Assembly: GCA_016191395.1 (NCBI GenBank)
Contig: JACPOS010000024.1
Location: 23,111 to 87,110 of the forward strand
DNA: 64,000 bases
Reading direction: 5' to 3'
Origin: Chloroflexota bacterium
GTDB taxonomy: Bacteria > Chloroflexota > Limnocylindria > Limnocylindrales > CSP1-4
Of this stretch, positions 48,088-57,091 are shown piece by piece (the stretch's first letter is position 1; every line of letters begins with the position of its first letter). The notes beneath the pieces were generated by a model that searched no databases, was not told the DNA's origin, and saw only the letters and a list, made by a program, of their open reading frames with translations. Position numbers and translations under genes: made by a program.

Positions 48088-48614
48088 GGAACCGGCACAC
48101 ACCAGCCGGCGGCCAAGCGCTCGTGGAGTTCGCGCTCATCGCTCCTATTCTGTTCTTGTTGCTGTTCGGCATCATTCAGATCGGCCTCGTTATGGCTGCG
48201 CAGAACGGGCTCGTCGACGCCGCGCGTGATGCCGCCCGCCGCGCCGCAACCTACAGAATCAACGCGGACAGCTTTAGCCTCACCGTGTTTCCCTCAATCT
48301 GCGACTCGATCAAGAAGACGTTCGATGATCATCTCAGGCCGTCGATCCCGGGATACTCGAATGCGAACCGGACTCGAACGATCACCTACGAGTGGCAGCA
48401 GGACCCGATCGCCGGACAGTACTTTCTGGTCGCACACGTCGTAGGCACATACAAGAACCCACTGTACGTCCCTCTGGTTAGCCAGTTTCTCGATGGGACG
48501 GACGGCACCAACGATGGCAAGTTGGAGTTGAGGGCAAGCGAGCAGATGCGTGTCGAGAATCCGATCCTTGCGACGCCAACATCGACGGCACCGCAAGTGT
48601 GTACCGGTACATGA
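48081..48614 (+). CDS. TadE family protein (cassette 3)
   Basis: GGQALVEFALIAPILFLLLFGIIQIGLVMAAQNGLVDAARDAARRAAT. Confidence 0.88.
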   Translation: MLRNRHTPAGGQALVEFALIAPILFLLLFGIIQIGLVMAAQNGLVDAARDAARRAATYRINADSFSLTVFPSICDSIKKTFDDHLRPSIPGYSNANRTRTITYEWQQDPIAGQYFLVAHVVGTYKNPLYVPLVSQFLDGTDGTNDGKLELRASEQMRVENPILATPTSTAPQVCTGT

Positions 48615-48628
48615 CGATGAGGAGTCCA

Positions 48629-51139
48629 ATGAGCGACGTCCGCCCGCCCAAGGGCCAGGCCTTGGTGCTCTTTGCCTTGTTTCTCCTCGTCCTCCTCGGC
48701 GTGTCGGCGCTCGCAATCGACTACGCGAACTGGCTGCTCATCGACCGTCAGCTTCAGAACGTTTCGGACCACGCAGCATTGGCGGGCGCGGCAGAATTCA
48801 GCTCGGACTTCACCGCGGGCAATTGCGGCAGTGGCTCAGGTCCGACACAGTGCCTCAATGCCAGGACGCAGGCATGGACGACTCTGTTTCAGGAACTGAA
48901 TCTCTCCGGAAACGCTGGGGCAAGTGCGGCAATTGCCCAGCTCGCTCAGACAGATAGTCCGGCGGTCGGCGTTCAAGAGGTCACCCCTGTCGGCTTCCCG
49001 AAGATTGTCTTCAACCACACGATCTGGGTATCGACGCCGCCACCGACCAATTCGAACGGACATGTCGAATACACGCAGGTCGGCGGGAAGTACGCCGGGA
49101 GCTTCGGCATCATGTTCGTCCGGGTCGACCGGCCAACCCGATCCTATTTGGGAGGCGTGCTTGGCATTCGACCTGGAGACCGAACGGGATGGGCAACGGC
49201 AGGGATTCTTCCAACGGACTTCGCGTTGGAGGTCTTTTGTCGTGATCAGATTGCGCCAGAGCCCGGCGTATGCTCCACGACGGCAAGCCTCGGAATCGCA
49301 GGTGGCGGAGGGATCAGCCTTGATCGCGGCGACGTCGGGAGCAACAACAGCGTCAAGGTGACGTCGGCGGTTGGGCCGGGCGTTGTCGTTAAGGCTGGAA
49401 ACGTGTTCGTCGTCGAAGGTTCGTGTGGTCAGCTTTGGAACTGCCCACCAGCAACCGCAGGCGGAATCTCGGACGGCAGCGGCACCGCAAAGAACGCGTT
49501 CTACATCCCGCCATTTCCGGTTCCGAACTACGCGCTGCCAACGGGTATTGACAATCAAGATTGCGCGACAGGCCCGTGCGTCCCCGGCACGGGTGCCAAC
49601 GGCGCGACTCCCATCGACTGGAGCTGCTCCGGATCAGCATGTGGAACCCCAACGCGTCCGAACGGAATCAACGACCCAAGCGTTCGGTGCACTGGAGCGT
49701 CTGGAGCAACGCAGCAGCACCTTGTCCCGGTCGCCGACATTACAACCACAAACTTCAAGGGCACTGCAAGTGGGGCAACGAACAACAACATCTACCGAAA
49801 CATCAACACCTCGTCGGTTGACCCAGCAGGAACTGCTATCCCACTCCCGCCGTCCGCCTCGACGCCATTTCCGACGACACCCGGGCCGACTGACCAGGTC
49901 TACAGCACCAACGGGAACAACGCGACATACGTTGTTCAGCTCGCCACGCCCAATGGAACGATTCAGGCTGGATCCCAGATCTACGCACGATTTGTGCTGT
50001 TCCGAACGACTGGCAGCGGTGGGAGCGCGGGATCATACGACTCGGTCGCAAGTGGAACCGCATTCACGCCAACAGTGGTTGCCCAGCTAATGGAAAAGCG
50101 CAGCGGAGTGTGGACCCCGATCGGGTCCGCAACGGCGTCGCTGGACGCAACTACCGTCATGACTGCATACCAGATTCCTCAGGTTAGTTCTGCATCGCTG
50201 CAAAGTGCCAACAATCCCACTCTTGGAATCAAGTTCACTGTTACGTCGGGTGGGTCAGGTGCCAACGCACGAGGGGCAGGTATTAGTTGGGCCGAGGCCT
50301 ACATCGATACACCGCCGGTACCGCCGCCTCCGCCGATGATCCCCCCAGGGATGTATCGATCGATCTCAATCGCGAGCGGCGGGTGCGCGGTGCTGGACCC
50401 CACCGGCCTCTATAGTTCGCCGTCAGGGCTCGCTCACAACCAGATGCCCGGCGTCTATTACTTCAAGGACGGTGGCACCGGCAACCAGAAGCCGACCATC
50501 TTCCTCGATACGGGATCGTATTTGATCGGGGATGGGGTAACTCTTGTCTTCGACCCCAACTGGCCTGATCCATCAGGGCAACAGGGAATCGCAGTCGGCG
50601 CGAACTCCGCTCTGGTCATCAACACGGCACGGAACACGGCACCAAACTGCTCGACTTGGTATGCGACAAACCAGTCGTATCCCCTGTGTCCGCTCCCATG
50701 GGATGCGTTGGCGGCCGCGTGGATGATCGATCCTGCGAACCCGTCGGCTAACGCGAGCTCGCCGTGGGGTGGAGCCTGTGCCGAAGTGACGCCATGCTCG
50801 GTGGCTCGCAGCTCGTATGCACCAACTGCGAACTACCGCGGAGTCAGTTTTTATCTCCGACCGAAGACGAACGGCTCGACCAATCCGGCAGACTACTCCG
50901 TGCTCGGCCGCTTCTCGATCTCCGGCAACGCCGGCTCGGAGCCGGGCATCGCGTTCAGAGGCATCCTCTACGCGCCGTACGACAATGTCACGATCACTGG
51001 TGGGAACGGGTTCAACACCATCGGTATGGTATTGAGCTGGACGGCAAAGTTCGCCGGGCAAGCAACCATCAAGTTGGACTACCCATACACGAGGGTCATT
51101 TCCCCGCCGTACCTGATCGAACCCACCGTCGGCCAGTAG
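48629..51139 (+). CDS. Large TadG-like surface protein (cassette 3)
   Basis: KGQALVLFALFLLVLLGVSALAIDYANWLLIDRQLQNVSDHAALAGAAEF; ~836 aa with internal VPPPPPMIPP linker; RBS AGGAG before ATG 48629. Confidence 0.83.
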   Translation: MSDVRPPKGQALVLFALFLLVLLGVSALAIDYANWLLIDRQLQNVSDHAALAGAAEFSSDFTAGNCGSGSGPTQCLNARTQAWTTLFQELNLSGNAGASAAIAQLAQTDSPAVGVQEVTPVGFPKIVFNHTIWVSTPPPTNSNGHVEYTQVGGKYAGSFGIMFVRVDRPTRSYLGGVLGIRPGDRTGWATAGILPTDFALEVFCRDQIAPEPGVCSTTASLGIAGGGGISLDRGDVGSNNSVKVTSAVGPGVVVKAGNVFVVEGSCGQLWNCPPATAGGISDGSGTAKNAFYIPPFPVPNYALPTGIDNQDCATGPCVPGTGANGATPIDWSCSGSACGTPTRPNGINDPSVRCTGASGATQQHLVPVADITTTNFKGTASGATNNNIYRNINTSSVDPAGTAIPLPPSASTPFPTTPGPTDQVYSTNGNNATYVVQLATPNGTIQAGSQIYARFVLFRTTGSGGSAGSYDSVASGTAFTPTVVAQLMEKRSGVWTPIGSATASLDATTVMTAYQIPQVSSASLQSANNPTLGIKFTVTSGGSGANARGAGISWAEAYIDTPPVPPPPPMIPPGMYRSISIASGGCAVLDPTGLYSSPSGLAHNQMPGVYYFKDGGTGNQKPTIFLDTGSYLIGDGVTLVFDPNWPDPSGQQGIAVGANSALVINTARNTAPNCSTWYATNQSYPLCPLPWDALAAAWMIDPANPSANASSPWGGACAEVTPCSVARSSYAPTANYRGVSFYLRPKTNGSTNPADYSVLGRFSISGNAGSEPGIAFRGILYAPYDNVTITGGNGFNTIGMVLSWTAKFAGQATIKLDYPYTRVISPPYLIEPTVGQ

Positions 51140-51158
51140 CCATCCTGGGCCGCTTGCG

Positions 51159-52706
51159 CTACGGGCCCGGCGCGGGAGTTGCCGGGTCGGGGGTGGGCGT
51201 CGGCTTGCCGCCGGGCTTGCTCGTCGGCGACGGCCCGGGGGTTGCCGGGGCCTGGGTCGGTTCGAGCGTGGGCTCGGTGGTCGACTGCGGTGTCGACGTC
51301 GAGGTCGGAACCGGGGTTGGGGTCGGCGGCGGCGCTGAGCAGGTGACGGCGGGGAGCTTCGTCTTCGGCGGGTCGGTGGAGTCCTCGGGGATCGTCTCGA
51401 GGCCCGTCGGGAGCGTGCCGGCGACGGGGAATGCCCGCGCGGCGAGGTCGCGGATTGCTGCCAGGTCCGGGATCAGCACGGAGCCGCGCGGGTCGTTGCT
51501 GGCGCCGTGGACCAGCGGGTACTGGATCACCGCTCGGTAGATGTGATCGCGCCCGATGCCGATCGCAGTGGGCAGGTAGGTGCCGATCGTGCTCGGATCG
51601 AGGCTCGTCTGGACCAGCTCGCCCATGCCTTCGATCAAGGCTGCCGGGTCATTGAGGAAGCCGCCGCGAACGAGCTGGTCGCGCGCCGCGACCACGATGT
51701 CGCCCTGGCGTGCGGCGCGGGTGAAGTCGCTCTCGCCGTAGGAGTGGCGGATGCGCGCGTAGGCGAGGGCGCCCTCGCCGTCGAGGTGGTAACGGCCGGG
51801 GTTGATCGCGAAGCCGTCGAACCCGTACTCGCGGTAGCGGTAGTCGCACAGTCGATCGCGAACGGTGACGTCGACGCCTCCGATCGCATCGATGACCTTG
51901 ACGAAGCCGGGCAGGTTCACCTGGGCCCAGCCATCGATGCGGACGTTCAGCAGCGTGCCGAGCGCCGCCGCGAGCACCGCCTGGCCCGACGTCGCGCCGG
52001 GGAACTTACTCGGGTTTCGATTGGCGTACGACGCGAGCTCGTTGATCTTCGATCGGAACGTTCGACCGTCCGGCAGCGGCACGTCCACGGTGTCACGCGG
52101 CACAGAGACCATCGACACGGTGCCGGCGACGGGGTCCAGTGAGGCGACGATCATCGTGTCGGTGAGCGCGTGGCTGCGATCCGGGCCGGAATCCGTGCCG
52201 ATGAGCAGGACCGTGAACCGGCCGAGCTCGGGGCCCGGTGACGGCGGGTTCGACTCGACCGGGGCGATACCGAAGTCGTCGTCGTGGCTGTCGTTGATGC
52301 CGGTGGGGACCCATGGCTGCTCGACGGGCGCGAAGACGGTCATTGCCGCCTCGCGGGCGACCTCGGTCAGGTAGGCGGCGTAGACGCTCGGGACGAGCAC
52401 GAAGACGAGTGCCACGGCGGTGAGTGCCGCACCTCGCTCCCGCGCCGCGCCCGCGCCGCGCCGGAATGCGTCCGCGACGGCTGCGAGGCGCCACACCAGC
52501 AGGAGGCCCTCCGCGATCAGGAGCGCCGCGATGAAGTCGGGATTGAGCAGCAGCGCGAGCTTGGACACGCGATCGGGCGCGGCGAGGGCCGCGGCGACGA
52601 GGAACAGCAGGAGCAGCGGCGGCGCGGCGAGGAGCCAGCCGGCGCGCCGGGCGCCCTCCGACAGCTGCCCGAGGCCCGGCCACAGGGCAGACAGGAGCGC
52701 GGCCAC
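51159..52706 (-). CDS. LytR-CpsA-Psr (LCP) family protein with Pro/Thr-rich C-terminal tail
   Basis: VLLIGTDSGPDRSHALTDTMIVASLDPVAGTVSMVSVPRDTVDVPLPDG...KINELASYAN...GGVDVTV...GEGALAYARIRHSYGESDFTRAARQGDIV. Confidence 0.92.
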   Translation of the reverse strand: MAALLSALWPGLGQLSEGARRAGWLLAAPPLLLLFLVAAALAAPDRVSKLALLLNPDFIAALLIAEGLLLVWRLAAVADAFRRGAGAARERGAALTAVALVFVLVPSVYAAYLTEVAREAAMTVFAPVEQPWVPTGINDSHDDDFGIAPVESNPPSPGPELGRFTVLLIGTDSGPDRSHALTDTMIVASLDPVAGTVSMVSVPRDTVDVPLPDGRTFRSKINELASYANRNPSKFPGATSGQAVLAAALGTLLNVRIDGWAQVNLPGFVKVIDAIGGVDVTVRDRLCDYRYREYGFDGFAINPGRYHLDGEGALAYARIRHSYGESDFTRAARQGDIVVAARDQLVRGGFLNDPAALIEGMGELVQTSLDPSTIGTYLPTAIGIGRDHIYRAVIQYPLVHGASNDPRGSVLIPDLAAIRDLAARAFPVAGTLPTGLETIPEDSTDPPKTKLPAVTCSAPPPTPTPVPTSTSTPQSTTEPTLEPTQAPATPGPSPTSKPGGKPTPTPDPATPAPGP

Positions 52707-52930
52707 ATGCCGGTTGGATCGGAGCGGTCGCTGAATGGTGGCGCCTCGCTGTCACGCTGGGAGCGGCGGCATCACGGCCGCTGCTCGATATCGATGTCCG
52801 ATGACGGCGAGGGCGGGCACGATCTCGCTCGCTGCGGCGCCCGCCCTTTCGGGACTGGCACCGGCGCGGATTGTAATGCCCCGGTGCGCGCGCGCCCCGG
52901 CTCGATGGTCCGGGGCCACCAACCAATCGG

Positions 52931-52948
52931 CTGGTAAGCGGTTACCAG
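52931..52948. promoter_or_regulatory. Perfect palindrome CTGGTAA-gcgg-TTACCAG upstream of XRE gene
   Basis: 7-bp arms, 4-bp spacer, directly upstream of GATCAT (52949-52954)-N6-ATG (52961). Confidence 0.6.
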
Positions 52949-52960
52949 GATCATCCGGCG

Positions 52961-53468
52961 ATGGACTTGGTTCGATACGGCCGCGGGATACGCGCGCTCC
53001 GCATGCGGCGTGGATGGCGCCAGAAGGACCTGGCGGTCGAGGCGGGCCTCAGCCCCACGATGATCAGCCGCATAGAACGGGGGATGGGCGGCTCCGTGCC
53101 CGGTCGCGATCTCGATCGAGTCGCCAACGCATTGGGCGCGACCGCGGATCTGCGTCTCAACGAACGGCGAAGCACTCGACCGCCTCCTCGATGGCGCGCA
53201 CGCCAGGATCGTCAACGTGGTCGCGGGCCAACTGCGGGCGCTTGGGTGGGAGGTCGTGCTCGAGGCGACGTTCTTCATTCGCGGCGAGCGGGGTTCGATC
53301 GATGTGCTCGCCTGGCATGCCGCGTCCCGAGTGGTGCTCGTGATCGAGGTCAAGTCCGTCGTTCCGGACATCCAGGCGATGCTCGCTGCGAACCGCCCTC
53401 CCAGGGCTGCGAAATCAGCCGGGACGGTCGTCCGCGACCCCAGGAGGGCTGGAGGCCGCGCGTCCTGA
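52961..53468 (+). pseudogene. Frameshifted XRE-HTH + PD-(D/E)XK-like protein
   Basis: HTH (LVRYGRGIRALRMRRGWRQKDLAVEAGLSPTMISRIERG) in one frame until ~53163; continues as NGEALDRLLDGAHARIVNVVAGQLRALGWEVVLEATFFIRGERGSIDVLAWHAASRVVLVIEVKSVVPDIQ in the +1 frame. Confidence 0.72.
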
Positions 53469-53625
53469 CCTGTGTGCCCGCACGGGGAATGGTCGAACCT
53501 GTCGCGTTCGCCCCTGGCAGGGCTGGCAAGGACCGTTCGCCGTCAAATCGCAGCCCTGGCAGGTTTGTGGGCACGAGAGTCGCAGCTCGGAGGCCGGGCG
53601 AGACGATCGCGACGCCGACCAGGGT

Positions 53626-54093
53626 TCACACCGAGCAGCAGGCGCAGCCGCCCTCCACGGACCCGACGACGGCGCTTGCCGCGTCGCAGCACGGTGCGGT
53701 TTCCGCGGACAGGCTCTGGAGAACGGCGAGCGTGCGCTTCGGGCGGGCGAGGTGTTGCTCGAGGTCGGCAAGCCTGGCATCGAGCTCCGCGAGGCCGGCA
53801 ATGCGCTGGGCGACGTCAGCGCGACGCGCAGCGATCAGCGACGGAAGAGCCGTCCTCGTGTCGGCGCAATGCCCGGAGTGGCACCACGTGGCGATGCGCG
53901 CGGCGTCATCCAGCGGCAGGTCCAGCCGTCGCAGGTCGATCAGGAGGCGAAGGTGCTCAACGTCTGCCTCGGAGTACTCGCGATAGGCGTTGTCCGAGCG
54001 CGTGGCCCGCGGCAACCAGCCCGAGCGTTCATAGAACCGGACCGTGTCCGTGGACACGGCGACCTGCTGGGCGAGCTCGCCGATCCGCACCAT
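53626..54093 (-). CDS. MerR family transcriptional regulator with Cys-rich C-terminus
   Basis: VRIGELAQQVAVSTDTVRFYERSGWLPRATRSDNAYREYSEADVEHLRLLIDLRRLDLPLDDAARI; WCHSGHC and CCDAASAVVGSVEGGCACC. Confidence 0.9.
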   Translation of the reverse strand: MVRIGELAQQVAVSTDTVRFYERSGWLPRATRSDNAYREYSEADVEHLRLLIDLRRLDLPLDDAARIATWCHSGHCADTRTALPSLIAARRADVAQRIAGLAELDARLADLEQHLARPKRTLAVLQSLSAETAPCCDAASAVVGSVEGGCACCSV

Positions 54094-54121
54094 CGGAGCA
54101 AACCTTGGAGTGGTTCGGATG

Positions 54122-54571
54122 TCAAGTGGCCTGCGGCTGCGCCCCGGCCTCCAGGACGGCCTTCAGCTTACGGGCCTCCGCGGCTTCCCCGTTGCGCACC
54201 TCGCTGGCCATGAACGGCTCGAGCAGGCGTCGCCAGCCCTTCAGCCCCATCGTCCCGGCGTACGTGAGCCGGGTGCCCGCACCCTCGGGTGCCACGGTCG
54301 AGATCGCGATCCAGTCCAGCGTTGGATGGGTGACGGTGACGACCAGGCGCCTGCCCGGGTCCAGCTCCGAGATGCGCATCTCGAGGATGCCCTTGATCGG
54401 CCCCTCGGCCATGCGAAAGCGACCCGTCGTGCCCACGCCCGGGCGGCCGCTGCCGTCGAACTCGACGTCGACCATCGGCGTCCACTTCGAGTACAGCGCG
54501 GGGTCCAGGAGCGCGTCCAGGACTTCACCGGGCGAGCGGTTGATTGAAACGTCCGACGAATACGTGATCAC
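54122..54571 (-). CDS. SRPBCC family protein
   Basis: SSDVSINRSPGEVLDALLDPALYSKWTPMVDVEFDGSGRPGVGTTGRFRM; GTG start overlaps upstream stop. Confidence 0.78.
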   Translation of the reverse strand: MITYSSDVSINRSPGEVLDALLDPALYSKWTPMVDVEFDGSGRPGVGTTGRFRMAEGPIKGILEMRISELDPGRRLVVTVTHPTLDWIAISTVAPEGAGTRLTYAGTMGLKGWRRLLEPFMASEVRNGEAAEARKLKAVLEAGAQPQAT

Positions 54572-55662
54572 GCGGGCACCTCCAATCGGTGACGTTGGCG
54601 GGCGAGCACGGCCGTGAGTCGGTCGAGCGCGACGCGCTTCTCCGTGCCGATCTCCTGCAGCGTCCTGGCATCTGCAGCAGCAAGGTCGGCCGCGGCCCAG
54701 CGCAGGCGAACGGTCGTGCGGTCGCCCTGGGGCGCGAGGTCGTAGGACGCATCGACGGATCCGACGCTCGGCACCACGAGCCGATAGCCGACGTGCTCGA
54801 ACGGCTGCCAGTCGACGATCTCCTCGAGCGTTGCGAGTCGCCCGGTCACGCATTGGGATGTGGTTCCCACGCCACGCCGTCCGTTGACAGCCGCCTCGGA
54901 GATGAGGATCGGGCCCTCCCAGGTTGGTCGCAGCGCCGGGGAGGTGAGGTGCGACCAGACGCTGGCAGGATCAGCGTCGACGATCGCCTCGACGTCCACG
55001 ATGGTCGAGGCATCGTCCACGAGCAATCGGCGCACATCACGCTCGGCCTGCCAGCGGGCTTCCAGGTCCAGGGTGTGCGTCGTCACCGTGCCGAGGTGGT
55101 CGATCGTCTCCGAGCTCCGCACGAGCGACATCGACGTCATGGCGCCGCCGAGCTGGTCGATCGCCTCGCCCGTGAACACCGCGAAGCCCATCGCGCTGCC
55201 GTCCGCGGCGTGCGCGAGATCGGCTGTCACGCCCTTGAGCAGCCGATGGACGACGATGATCGAGCTCCCCGCGAGCTCGTCGCGTCCGGCGATCCGGGTG
55301 CGGACGTACTGGCCATGGTGGACGAAGAACTTCAGGTCCAACCGGGGGGCCCGACTGCATGCGACGCAGTCGCAGTTGGTCGCCTGCGCGATGCTGTGGA
55401 GGCGCCGGCGAAATGCCACGTAGCAGGCCTCGATCGAATCCAGGAGGAGGGATGGCTCGGCGCGTCCGTCCTCGACGAACATGAACGCGGCGTCACCCTC
55501 CAGCTTCGCGAGCCGGAACGGCGGCTCGAGTCGCCCGACGACGGTCTCGAGGAGATCACCGGCAATGGTCGGTGCATGCTCGATTTCACCGCTCGCCAGG
55601 TACGCGGTGTAGCCAGTCAGATCGGCGATGAGGAGGTATCCGGTCTCCGGCGTCGCGGCCAT
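54568..55662 (-). CDS. Cyclase-homology (DUF2652-like) domain + SRPBCC domain fusion
   Basis: GYLLIADLTGYTAYLASGEIEHAPTIAGDLLETVVGRLEPPFRLAKLEGDAAFMF...CDCVACSRAPRLDLKFFVHHG, then VDVEAIVDADPASVWSHLTSPALRPTWEGP. Confidence 0.78.
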   Translation of the reverse strand: MAATPETGYLLIADLTGYTAYLASGEIEHAPTIAGDLLETVVGRLEPPFRLAKLEGDAAFMFVEDGRAEPSLLLDSIEACYVAFRRRLHSIAQATNCDCVACSRAPRLDLKFFVHHGQYVRTRIAGRDELAGSSIIVVHRLLKGVTADLAHAADGSAMGFAVFTGEAIDQLGGAMTSMSLVRSSETIDHLGTVTTHTLDLEARWQAERDVRRLLVDDASTIVDVEAIVDADPASVWSHLTSPALRPTWEGPILISEAAVNGRRGVGTTSQCVTGRLATLEEIVDWQPFEHVGYRLVVPSVGSVDASYDLAPQGDRTTVRLRWAAADLAAADARTLQEIGTEKRVALDRLTAVLARQRHRLEVPA

Positions 55663-55669
55663 GCGCGAG

Positions 55670-55700
55670 AACCTAGACCTTGGAGCCGCTCCAATGTCAA
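55670..55700 (-). promoter_or_regulatory. MerR-type promoter with 19-bp spacer and palindromic operator
   Basis: Minus strand TTGACA-TTGGAGCGGCTCCAAGGTC(19 nt)-TAGGTT-N7-ATG; TTGGAGC-G-GCTCCAA is a perfect dyad. Confidence 0.75.
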
Positions 55701-57091
55701 GCGGGAAGTTGTGCCCCCGCGTTCGCATTCCGTCCACGCAGGCCGAAGGAGACGAACGTGACGGCGACGCCGACAAGGGCCAGGACGAGGAAGCCGGTCG
55801 CGACGCCGCCAGCGGTGACCTGCGTGCCCAGGATGGCGCCCGCGAGCGACGCGCCCACGACCCCGCCGAGATAGCGGCCGGTGTAGTACGTGCCGGCGGC
55901 CATGCCGACGCGGGACTTCTCCACGGACTCCAGGGCTGCCGCCTGGCGCGGCGACACGAGCCCGTTCCCGAACCCGACCACGCACAGGAGCGCCGCGACA
56001 CTCAGCGCTGTCGCCGCGCCGCTGCCGAGCCACAGGGCCGCGAGGCCGATGGCGGAGATCGTCGAGCCCGCGACGACCACGATCCGCCGACCGCGGCGAT
56101 CGGAGAAGCGGCCGCCGAACGGCGCCACGATCGCGCCGACGCCGGCGAGGCCCAGCAGCACGATCCCGCTCGTGACCGCGCTCTCGTGCAGCAGGATCTC
56201 GACCAACAGGGGAATGATCACGAAGCTGCCGTGCAGGATCACGGTCGCCCCGAACACCCCGGCGACCGCCGCAGCGAATGGGCGTCGAAGGAACAGCCGC
56301 GGGTCCACTGCCGGCCGGTCCGTCCGCAGCTCAACCCAGACGAACAGGACGAGCAGCGGCACCACGGCGAGGGCGGTCACCAACCCCAGCGCACCGCTCG
56401 CGCTGCCGCTCCGGATCGCGACGAGGAATGCCACGATCGCGAGCGCGAGCAGCACGAGGCCAGGCACGTCGATCGGGTTGGCGGCGCGGCGGCTCGCGGC
56501 CGTCTCCTCCGCGGTCTCGGGACGCAGGCGAAGCCCGACGAACGCCGCCGACACGATTCCGAGCGGCACGGCGAGCACGAACAGCGAGCGCCACCCGAAC
56601 CCGCCGACGAGCAGGCCGCCGATGAATGGGCCGACCGCCGCGCTCGTCGATACGAGCAGGTCGAACAGGCCGAACGCCTCGCCCTGCCGTGACGGCGGCG
56701 CCGTCTCGCGAACGAGCGCGGCGGAGCTGGTGGAGATGAGCGCGCCGCTCACCGCCTGGCCGACCCGCGAGACCTCCAGGATCTCGAATGACGTCGCGAG
56801 CGCGGCGAGCGCCGAGGCGACCGCGAAGGCGATCACGCCGATGAGGAACGCCGGTCGATGCCCGTAGCGGTCACCGATGGAGCCGCCCACCGGCAGCGCC
56901 ACCGCGACCGCGCCGAGGTACAGGGTCACCAGCGACGAGACCGCGTTCGCGCCAAGGGTGAAGTCGTCCATCACGCCCGGCAGGGCGACGGCGAGCATCG
57001 TGGAGTTCAGCGGGACCAGGATCGCGCCGCTCGCGACGCCGAGCATCGCGGCGGACATGAGGCGAGGCCCGCGCCCGCCGGGCGCGCTCAC
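55697..57091 (-). CDS. MFS transporter (DHA-type)
   Basis: NSTMLAVALPGVMDDFTLGANAVSSLVTLYLGAVAVALPVGGSIGDRYGHR; multiple TM helices; GTG start overlaps upstream stop. Confidence 0.9.
   Translation of the reverse strand: MSAPGGRGPRLMSAAMLGVASGAILVPLNSTMLAVALPGVMDDFTLGANAVSSLVTLYLGAVAVALPVGGSIGDRYGHRPAFLIGVIAFAVASALAALATSFEILEVSRVGQAVSGALISTSSAALVRETAPPSRQGEAFGLFDLLVSTSAAVGPFIGGLLVGGFGWRSLFVLAVPLGIVSAAFVGLRLRPETAEETAASRRAANPIDVPGLVLLALAIVAFLVAIRSGSASGALGLVTALAVVPLLVLFVWVELRTDRPAVDPRLFLRRPFAAAVAGVFGATVILHGSFVIIPLLVEILLHESAVTSGIVLLGLAGVGAIVAPFGGRFSDRRGRRIVVVAGSTISAIGLAALWLGSGAATALSVAALLCVVGFGNGLVSPRQAAALESVEKSRVGMAAGTYYTGRYLGGVVGASLAGAILGTQVTAGGVATGFLVLALVGVAVTFVSFGLRGRNANAGAQLPA

Noticed and set aside
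48599-48628. GTG at 48599 as start of the large TadG-like protein
   Set aside because: Overlaps the upstream tadE; ATG at 48629 has a good AGGAG ribosome-binding site and directly precedes the TM segment.
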